A DNA stretch of 8,110 bases from positions 1-8,110 of the forward strand of contig JBGAWJ010000073.1 of the NCBI GenBank assembly GCA_044227605.1, read 5' to 3'. Below, piece after piece: positions 1-4,503 of the stretch (within the stretch, counting starts at the first letter, position 1; each line of letters begins with the position of its first letter). The notes under the pieces are model-generated. The model was not told where the DNA came from. It worked only from the letters and a program-made list of their open reading frames with translations, and made no database searches. The stretch comes from JAEUKQ01 sp044227605 (GTDB lineage: Bacteria; Pseudomonadota; Alphaproteobacteria; JAEUKQ01). Made by a program: the position numbers and the translations under genes.

Positions 1-932
1 GTATCCACCTGATCCCTGCCAATACCAAAATTGACTTTATGCGCATCCATAAAGCGGCTTTGGTGTTTTTTTTATCATTACTGATAGGCACTTTTGTTTT
101 ACTGGCTACCAAAGGGTTGAAATTCGGCATCGATTTTGATGGCGGCATTTCCATCCAGATGCAGGCAAAACCCCCGCAGGCTGTTGATATTGTTGAAATA
201 CGTGCGCTTTTGGCCAAAATTGATTTGGCTGAATCCGCCTCGATCCAAGAGATTGGTGGTTTACGGGAAGTGATGATCCGTCTGCCGGTATCTGAAAATA
301 CCTCGCAAGATATATTGATCAGTAAAGTCAGGCAATTATTGGCTGAAAAATATGATTATCGCGGCAGCCAATTTATTGGCCCAAAAGTTGGGTCTGAATT
401 GGTGCAAACCGCCATTCTTGCCTTAGCCATGGCCTTATTTGGGATTTGTATTTATATTTGGTTCCGCTATGAATGGCAGTTTGGCGTGAATGCGATTGTT
501 ACTATCCTTTATGATTGTGTTACCATGGTTGGGTTATATTCGCTGCTGGGGTTGGAATTTGACCTGAATGCGGTTGCTGCCATTTTAACGATTGCTGGCT
601 ATTCGATGAATGACAAAGTGGTTCTCTATGACCGGGTGAAAGATGAAATGCGGCGGTATAAAAAGATGCCGCTGGTTGATATTTTAAACCTAGCGATTAA
701 CCGTACCTTATCCCGTACCACCATGACAGGTGGTCTAACCCTATTGTCGGTGATTGCCCTTTATCTTTTTGGTGGCAAAACCCTTGAGGGTTTTTCAATC
801 GCTCTTATGTGGGGGATTATCATTGGCACCAGTTCCTCAATCTATGTGGGAACCCCCATATTATTATATATGGGTATCCGGAAAAACAAAGTTCCTAATC
901 AGGCGGCTGTTACCCATAGCAAGAAAAGCTAG
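1..932 (+). CDS. secF: Protein translocase subunit SecF (5' end cut by window edge)
   Basis: SecF is the inner-membrane partner of SecD. The SecDF complex uses the proton gradient to help pull secreted proteins across the membrane after SecYEG/SecA. The frame is already open at base 3, giving IHLIPANTKIDF before the first ATG at 39. Other alphaproteobacterial SecF proteins begin with a similar P-x-N-T-K-I-D-F stretch, so the ATG at 39 is internal and only a few codons are missing. Numbered from that ATG, visible features are a first membrane helix (about 7-25), the GIDFDGG motif after it, GPKVGSEL before helix 2, GYSMNDKVVLYDR (about 189-201), and NRTLSRTTMTGG in the last conserved block. A cluster of hydrophobic helices fills 124-285, which fits the usual six-helix topology. 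About 309 residues are visible, normal for the family. secD is expected just upstream. A strong terminator follows at 1019-1056. Confidence 0.95.
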   Translation, partial: IHLIPANTKIDFMRIHKAALVFFLSLLIGTFVLLATKGLKFGIDFDGGISIQMQAKPPQAVDIVEIRALLAKIDLAESASIQEIGGLREVMIRLPVSENTSQDILISKVRQLLAEKYDYRGSQFIGPKVGSELVQTAILALAMALFGICIYIWFRYEWQFGVNAIVTILYDCVTMVGLYSLLGLEFDLNAVAAILTIAGYSMNDKVVLYDRVKDEMRRYKKMPLVDILNLAINRTLSRTTMTGGLTLLSVIALYLFGGKTLEGFSIALMWGIIIGTSSSIYVGTPILLYMGIRKNKVPNQAAVTHSKKS

Positions 933-1018
933 GGAAATGTCCTGCTTATAAGATTTCATATCTTCTAAAGTACGGTGTTCGGCTAACTGGCCTTGTATTA
1001 TGCTGGGCATATACGATA

Positions 1019-1056
1019 AAAAACAGGGGTTTGATGCAAATCAAACCCCTGTTTTT
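1019..1056. terminator. Bidirectional Rho-independent terminator between secF and the convergent PuuD-like gene
   Basis: A perfect 17-bp inverted repeat (1019-1035 with 1040-1056) surrounds a 4-base GCAA loop. The core of the stem is CAGGGGTTTGAT. The left flank is A-rich and the right arm ends in a run of five Ts, so a U-tract follows the hairpin on either strand. It lies 86 bases after the secF stop and 23 bases beyond the stop of the minus-strand gene, as expected for a shared terminator of two convergent genes. Confidence 0.9.
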
Positions 1057-1079
1057 GTCCTATCAATACCAAAGCTTAA

Positions 1080-1679
1080 TTAATAAATATTTTGGGTGGC
1101 GACCATGGCGAACAACATGGGGATAGATAACATGGTGTTCGTTCTTGAAAACAACATGGCACACCTGGCGGCTTTTGCTTTTTGAGCGGGTTCCACCACA
1201 ACTATGCCTAAGGCTTTCTTTTGGTTGGGCCAAATCACAAACCAAACATTAAACCACATGATGGTGGCCAACCACATGCCAATGCCGATGGATAAGTTTC
1301 GCGGGGCATATTCATATAACCCCAGGGAATAGGCTTGCAGTAAGTAATCATTCAAATGAGCTAAAACAAGGCCGGTAATGATGGTGGCCATAGCGGCCCA
1401 ACGGAACCACCATAAAGCTTTGGGGGCAATGACTTTAGAAATTGCCGGTTTTTGCTCATCGGGAATCTTAGGCATACTGGGGATTTGCACAAAATTGAAA
1501 TACCACAGCAACCCAATCCACATAATGCCGCTAATCACATGCAGCCAGCGGAAAACAAAGGCCCAGAAATTGGTATCAAGATGGAAGCCTTGTAAAAAAA
1601 AGTATAAGGCGAACGATAAACCGGCCAGCACAAAGCCCGCGGCAACGGTTTTCGGCAAAGATGATAGTAATTGTCCCAT
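1080..1679 (-). CDS. PuuD/COG3748-family integral membrane protein (urate oxidase N-terminal-like domain, no cytochrome c domain)
   Basis: This 199-residue protein has five hydrophobic helices (about 12-32, 39-61, 90-109, 130-150 and 183-197). It carries the family signatures R-W-L-H-V-I-S-G-I-M-W-I-G followed by WYFNFVQIPSMP (44-70), and S-R-T-N-T-M-L-S-I-P-M-L-F (178-190). His47 and His108 lie in or beside helices and are candidate haem or metal ligands. Full-length PuuD urate hydroxylases add a C-terminal cytochrome c domain. No CxxCH motif is present, so this is the stand-alone membrane form common in alphaproteobacteria. Urate oxidation cannot be assumed, and no purine catabolism genes are nearby. 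Such proteins have often carried misleading names. The start is supported by an AAGGAAA ribosome site at 1684-1690, six bases or so upstream of the ATG. The gene is convergent with secF and shares its terminator. Confidence 0.8.
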   Translation of the reverse strand: MGQLLSSLPKTVAAGFVLAGLSFALYFFLQGFHLDTNFWAFVFRWLHVISGIMWIGLLWYFNFVQIPSMPKIPDEQKPAISKVIAPKALWWFRWAAMATIITGLVLAHLNDYLLQAYSLGLYEYAPRNLSIGIGMWLATIMWFNVWFVIWPNQKKALGIVVVEPAQKAKAARCAMLFSRTNTMLSIPMLFAMVATQNIY

Positions 1680-1683
1680 TTTA

Positions 1684-1690
1684 TTTCCTT
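1684..1690 (-). promoter_or_regulatory. Shine-Dalgarno site of the PuuD-like gene
   Basis: Read on the minus strand this is AAGGAAA, four bases upstream of the ATG at 1679 and followed by an AT-rich spacer. It fixes the start of the 199-residue protein. Confidence 0.6.
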
Positions 1691-1911
1691 GTTATATTTG
1701 TTGGTTAATTATGAAACTATACCGGGTGGATGAAGAACAACCAGAATATAGCTGGCAATCTTAATCATGTCTAATGCAGGCAGCAACAAATTACTGCACA
1801 TCAGTGCTTATGGCTTAAAGGGCAGCAATCAGAAAAATAAAAATTTTATTACATAAAAATTCAAGTGAAGTAATATGTATAAATCAGGTGCAACATAAAA
1901 GGAATAAATTG

Positions 1912-2358
1912 ATGAGTAGAAAAAGTGTTGCTTATCTACCCCAAGACCATAATTGTTTGTCGCCCTATCTGATGATCAATGGTTTAGCCGCATTCATAAA
2001 ATTCGCCCAAAAAATCTTCCAAGCTAAAATTTTACAACAAATGTTAGGCCCTGATGGGGGCATCCGTCACGTGGCTCTGAAATTAGGGGACAGTGTGTTA
2101 ATGGCTGGCGAAATTGGGTCTGGGGGTGCTGCTGTGTCAAGCCATTTACATTTATACACAGCTGACCCCGAGCAAGTTTATAGACAAGCTCTGGATGCCG
2201 GTGCTGTTGCCATTGAATCACCTAAAAATCAGCCTTATGGCGACCTTCGGGCGGCTTTTAGAGATCCATGGGGCAACAGTTGGTGGGTTGCCAGACATAT
2301 GGAAGATGTTTCAGAACAAGAAACCGCCAAGCGGATGGCTGCTAAAAGACTGGGTTGA
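1912..2358 (+). CDS. VOC-family (glyoxalase/bleomycin-resistance fold) protein, PhnB-like
   Basis: A 148-residue protein of the vicinal oxygen chelate superfamily, in the PhnB-like branch. Visible signatures are SPYLMINGLAAFIKFAQKIF near the N-terminus (17-36), GPDGGIRHVALKLGDSVLMAGE (46-67), SHLHLYTADPEQVYRQALDAGA (78-99) and RDPWGNSWWVARHMEDVS (117-134). The last is the usual end of the second beta-alpha-beta-beta-beta module. Members chelate a metal or bind small molecules. Neither the reaction nor the substrate can be deduced here. The frame is open from a GTG at 1888, but AAAGGA at 1898-1903 sits eight bases before the ATG at 1912. Homologues also start near the S-P-Y-L block, so 1912 is preferred. 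The next gene begins 41 bases after the stop, suggesting co-transcription. Confidence 0.82.
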   Translation: MSRKSVAYLPQDHNCLSPYLMINGLAAFIKFAQKIFQAKILQQMLGPDGGIRHVALKLGDSVLMAGEIGSGGAAVSSHLHLYTADPEQVYRQALDAGAVAIESPKNQPYGDLRAAFRDPWGNSWWVARHMEDVSEQETAKRMAAKRLG

Positions 2359-2399
2359 TATCGTGAAACGAAGCGGCATAAGAAACAACAGAATAAAAT

Positions 2400-3236
2400 A
2401 TGATCACCAATCCTTCTTTTGATTATTGTTATCAAATTGTCCGTAAGAATGATCCAGACAGGTATTGGCTGTGTCTTACGGCGCCCCGCTTCAAACAGCC
2501 TATCTTGATGGCTCTTTGCGCCTTTAATGTTGAATTATCGCGGGTGGGGGAATTGACCAAAGATCCTTTATTGGCGCATATCCGCCTGCAATGGTGGCGT
2601 GATTGGATTGACCAAATATCAAATTCTTCCTTAAGGGGCGCCGTTTCCTATATTCCTATATCTTGGCTTTTAACCCAAACCTCTTTGCAGGCTGATCATC
2701 TCAAGACCCTTATTGAAGGCCGAGAACATGAAATAGATGGGCCGATTAAAGATTACAATCAATTCCTTCTTTATTTGGACCAAACATCGGGGCATTTAAG
2801 TATGGTGATTGTCCAGCAACTTTATCCCAATCCTTTGTCATTAATGATGCGGCAATGTGCAAAACTAATCGGAATAGCTTGGGGAATTTTGGGCGTGATT
2901 AGGGCTATCCCTGTTCAAGCCAGGGAAGGGCGTTGCTTGCTGCCGCAAGACTTGATGAAAAAAAACAATTTATCAGAACATACGGTATTTTTACCTGATA
3001 ACCGTCTTCTTCTTCAAGAAATATGCAAAGATTTGGCGACATATGCCCAACAATTGCTTCGGGAAGCTAAAAATATAGCGCAAGACAATAACCTGGTTCT
3101 GGTCAAATGGTTGCGTGCACAACGACAATTGGCGGTACTATATCATAGGCTGTTGGAAAAGGCTGGCTTTAACCCGTTTGCTCCGTCGGTAATTCCTGCA
3201 TCCCCCCGCAGGATGTGGCAAATTTTATCTAGTTGA
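2400..3236 (+). CDS. NDUFAF6-like squalene/phytoene synthase family protein (probable complex I assembly-type, not a prenyl synthase)
   Basis: This 278-residue protein has the all-alpha squalene/phytoene synthase fold. Its sequence matches the NDUFAF6 branch, with blocks LCAFNVELSRVGEL (39-52), LAHIRLQWWRDWID (58-71), GREHEID (107-113), TSGHLS (129-134), GIAWGILGVIRAIP (158-171) and GRCLLPQD (177-184). True squalene and phytoene synthases have two Asp-rich DxxxD motifs that bind Mg2+ and diphosphate. The matching positions here read E-L-S-R-V and G-V-I-R-A, so catalysis is unlikely. Human NDUFAF6 is a mitochondrial complex I assembly factor, and a comparable role here is inference. No clear Shine-Dalgarno site precedes the ATG. 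Translation may be coupled to the VOC gene 41 bases upstream. No carotenoid or hopanoid genes lie nearby, and secF is within 1.5 kb. Confidence 0.82.
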   Translation: MITNPSFDYCYQIVRKNDPDRYWLCLTAPRFKQPILMALCAFNVELSRVGELTKDPLLAHIRLQWWRDWIDQISNSSLRGAVSYIPISWLLTQTSLQADHLKTLIEGREHEIDGPIKDYNQFLLYLDQTSGHLSMVIVQQLYPNPLSLMMRQCAKLIGIAWGILGVIRAIPVQAREGRCLLPQDLMKKNNLSEHTVFLPDNRLLLQEICKDLATYAQQLLREAKNIAQDNNLVLVKWLRAQRQLAVLYHRLLEKAGFNPFAPSVIPASPRRMWQILSS

Positions 3237-3353
3237 GGGAAATCCCCCAAGTACCAGTATATTTGAATGTCGATTGGGGATGACCGTTCAAAAAAAACAA
3301 AGGGTTTAATCATGGGGGCTGGCCTAGATGTTTCAAGCATTGATGGATAATAG

Positions 3354-3529
3354 GGATTTAAGATACTGACGATTAACAATAAACCAGCAAAACAGGCTGT
3401 TTGCGCATGTGATGACCAGCCAGAGGAGTTGGAACTGTTTGGTTTAAGCCGTAATTCAGATGTGATGACCAGCTAGAGGAGTTGGAACTGTTTGGTTTAA
3501 GCCGTAATTCAGATTCTTCTTTCACCTAA
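3354..3529 (+). pseudogene. Possible remnant of a small coding region broken by the tandem duplication
   Basis: After the double stop at 3348-3353 one frame is open to 3473 and reads CDDQPEELELFGLSRNSD through copy 1. It then meets a TAG at 3474 created by the single C-to-T difference between the copies. Copy 2 encodes the same peptide one frame over and ends at a TAA at 3527. Removing one copy would join the first part to D-S-S-F-T and a stop. The acidic, ordered composition looks coding, but I recognise no family, and there is no clear start or ribosome site. This is a weak call. Confidence 0.2.
3407..3514. repeat. 53-bp tandem duplication (two copies plus 2 bases)
   Basis: Copy 1 is 3407-3459 and copy 2 is 3460-3512, and the match runs on for two more bases. 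The copies differ at one site only: C at 3421 against T at 3474. Fifty-three is not a multiple of three, so the duplication would break any reading frame through it. The near identity indicates a recent slippage or unequal-exchange event. Confidence 0.93.
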
Positions 3530-3552
3530 AGACATCAATCTTTGGATGAAAG
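3519..3552. terminator. Imperfect hairpin, possible weak terminator upstream of the Doc module
   Basis: The arms CTTTCACCTAAAGA (3519-3532) and TCTTTGGATGAAAG (3539-3552) form a 14-position stem with one mismatch and one G-T wobble, around a 6-base loop. TTTATAGG follows, which is only a short T-run. It could end transcription from the left or act as a regulatory structure before the toxin-antitoxin genes. Confidence 0.35.
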
Positions 3553-3607
3553 TTTATAGGTTAAAGTAGATGGCATAATCCACAAGATTACAATTTCGAA
3601 AAGACTA

Positions 3608-3636
3608 TTTTAATTAACGGTAAACTTTGCTAGAAT
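3608..3636 (+). promoter_or_regulatory. Candidate promoter of the antitoxin-toxin pair
   Basis: TAGAAT at 3631-3636 matches the -10 consensus at five of six positions and lies 28 bases before the preferred antitoxin ATG. The -35 region, 17 bases upstream, is weak (TTTTAA). TTAATTAA, a short palindrome, overlaps this spacer at 3610-3617. Such palindromes can be operators for autoregulated modules, but AT-rich DNA yields them by chance. Confidence 0.3.
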
Positions 3637-3650
3637 GGTAGGGGCATATC

Positions 3651-3656
3651 TAAGGA
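3651..3656 (+). promoter_or_regulatory. Shine-Dalgarno site deciding the antitoxin start
   Basis: TAAGGA lies eight bases before the ATG at 3665. The alternative in-frame ATG at 3635 overlaps the -10-like element and has no ribosome site, so 3665 is chosen. Confidence 0.55.
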
Positions 3657-3664
3657 ATAAACCC

Positions 3665-3826
3665 ATGGATAAGATATTTAAAAAAGATACGCAGCCCGTT
3701 CAAGCTAATCACATTGAGGAAAATGACCAGTTTTCTCCAAAACTAGCTGACCAAGAAAAATTTGAAGCATCCAAAAATTATGTCATTAAAAGGCATATTA
3801 ATGTTCTTAAAAAGCTTGCCAAATGA
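3665..3826 (+). CDS. Putative antitoxin of the Doc module (53 residues)
   Basis: A small, charged protein whose last codons overlap the toxin start by four bases (ATGA at 3823-3826), the usual arrangement for translationally coupled antitoxin and toxin genes. I do not recognise its family from sequence. The first part (about 1-35) is polar and probably disordered. The end, NYVIKRHINVLKKLAK (38-53), would form a basic amphipathic helix. A C-terminal segment that binds and blocks the Doc active site is normal for Phd-type antitoxins, so this is its likely job. It is shorter than Phd of phage P1 (73 residues), and no Phd/YefM or AbrB DNA-binding domain is evident, so autoregulation is doubtful. 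The call rests on position and size. The start at 3665 is supported by TAAGGA at 3651-3656. Confidence 0.6.
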   Translation: MDKIFKKDTQPVQANHIEENDQFSPKLADQEKFEASKNYVIKRHINVLKKLAK

Positions 3827-4295
3827 AGGATTACGAATGGGTTACACTTGATCAAGTGCTATTGATCCATGAAGATTTAATTAATCAAACTGGGGGAATA
3901 AAGGGGTTGAGGGATCGGAACCTTTTGGAATCTGCCCTAGCACGTCCCCTAAATTCCTTATCTTATGAGCTAAATCAGGATATTTTTGATCTTGCGGCCG
4001 AATATTCTTATGGAATCATTCGGAATCATCCTTTTGTTGATGGTAATAAAAGGTCTGCGTTTACGACAGCCATGATTTTTCTTCATTTAAATAAATATAA
4101 TCTTAATATAGAAGTTGGCAACGAACAGACCGAGNNNNNNNNNNGCTTGTGCAAAAACTTGCTAGCAGTAACGTTTCAAAAAGTGAATTTGCTGATTTTC
4201 TTCGTGAAAATTGCAAATTTTGGGAGCAAAAACTTGAAATACCGGTAGTGAGTCCAATTATTGAGAAAGCAGGCAAAAAACCTTGCCTGAGGTAA
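3823..4295 (+). CDS. doc: Doc-type Fic toxin (death-on-curing family), interrupted by an assembly gap
   Basis: A Doc-family toxin, known in phage P1 to phosphorylate EF-Tu and halt translation. Residues 69-80 read HPFVDGNKRSAF, the Fic motif. His69 is the expected catalytic base, and Lys76 replaces the second glycine of AMP-transferring Fic proteins, as in Doc kinases. The N-terminal part, with LIHEDLINQTGG (14-25) and GLRDRNLLESALARP (28-42), is also typical. Ten Ns occupy 4135-4144 after residue 104. Straight reading across them gives an unrelated tail ending at 4248. The frame starting at 4146 gives LVQKLASSNVSKSEFADFLR followed by ENCK, the expected Doc C-terminus, and stops at TAA 4293-4295. 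The true gap must therefore be 2 modulo 3 bases long, for example 8 or 11, not 10. The tail after ENCK is about 25 residues longer than I would expect. A genuine frameshift cannot be excluded. Confidence 0.85.
4135..4144. other. Run of ten Ns (assembly gap or ambiguous bases) inside doc
   Basis: Ten undetermined bases. Reading-frame evidence on both sides says the true length is not ten, so the run is probably a filler of arbitrary size. Confidence 0.98.
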
Positions 4296-4320
4296 TAAAA
4301 CCAAGAAGACTTACTTAAAG

Positions 4321-4349
4321 AATTTAACGAAATGAAATTTCGTTAAATT
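4321..4349. repeat. Perfect 13-bp palindrome downstream of doc
   Basis: AATTTAACGAAAT at 4321-4333 is repeated in inverse at 4337-4349 around a 3-base loop. The stem is AT-rich. On the plus strand it is followed by T then AACATC, so it is a poor intrinsic terminator. It could still mark the end of the toxin-antitoxin transcript or protect its 3' end. Confidence 0.6.
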
Positions 4350-4422
4350 TAACATCTACTCTGCGATGCGGGAGGACAGAAACAGGTTGAATGTTCTCTG
4401 CTTTCGCCGCTCTAAATTTAAT

Positions 4423-4461
4423 GGGGCTGGTATAAATGGGTTAAATATCTATGCCAGCCCC
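4423..4461 (-). terminator. Candidate terminator or 3' hairpin of parE
   Basis: GGGGCTGGTATA (4423-4434) pairs with TATGCCAGCCCC (4450-4461) in a 12-bp stem with one G-T wobble and a 15-base loop. It lies 43 bases beyond the parE stop. On the minus strand it is followed by ATTAAATTT rather than a clean T-run, so terminator function is moderate at best. The rest of 4296-4503 shows nothing recognisable apart from this and the palindrome at 4321-4349. Confidence 0.5.
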
Positions 4462-4503
4462 TTCATTAATCTAATATAGCTAATAATAAATCCAGCGTTT
4501 TTG

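Larger units (their letters stand above)
3237..3664. other. Long non-coding or degenerate intergenic stretch before the Doc module
   Basis: These 428 bases hold no intact gene of convincing length. Contents are an ATG-initiated frame of only 27 codons (3267-3350) ending in two adjacent stops, a further open stretch from 3354 that is cut by the tandem repeat, the 53-bp duplication (3407-3514), an imperfect hairpin (3519-3552) and the leader of the toxin-antitoxin genes. Composition is more AT-rich toward the right. It could be eroded coding sequence or the edge of an acquired island. No terminal inverted repeats or transposase remnants were seen. Confidence 0.5.

Noticed and set aside
1378..1764. 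A 128-residue plus-strand frame over the PuuD-like gene
   Set aside because: It is antisense to a clear membrane protein and reads as a shadow frame.
3143..3379. A 78-residue minus-strand reading frame across the end of the NDUFAF6-like gene
   Set aside because: Half of it is antisense to a well-supported gene, there is no ribosome site, and the composition is not protein-like.
3407..3514. The 53-bp repeats considered as a CRISPR array or transposon ends
   Set aside because: The copies are directly adjacent without spacers, there are only two, and no inverted termini or transposase are present.
4146..4248. The C-terminal tail obtained by reading doc straight through the ten Ns
   Set aside because: It has no Doc character, whereas the neighbouring frame gives a Doc-like C-terminus. 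The N count is not reliable evidence for frame.
4270..4289. CAGGCAA/TTGCCTG hairpin at the end of doc considered as a terminator
   Set aside because: The stem is only 7 bp, it lies inside the inferred coding region, and no T-run follows on the plus strand.
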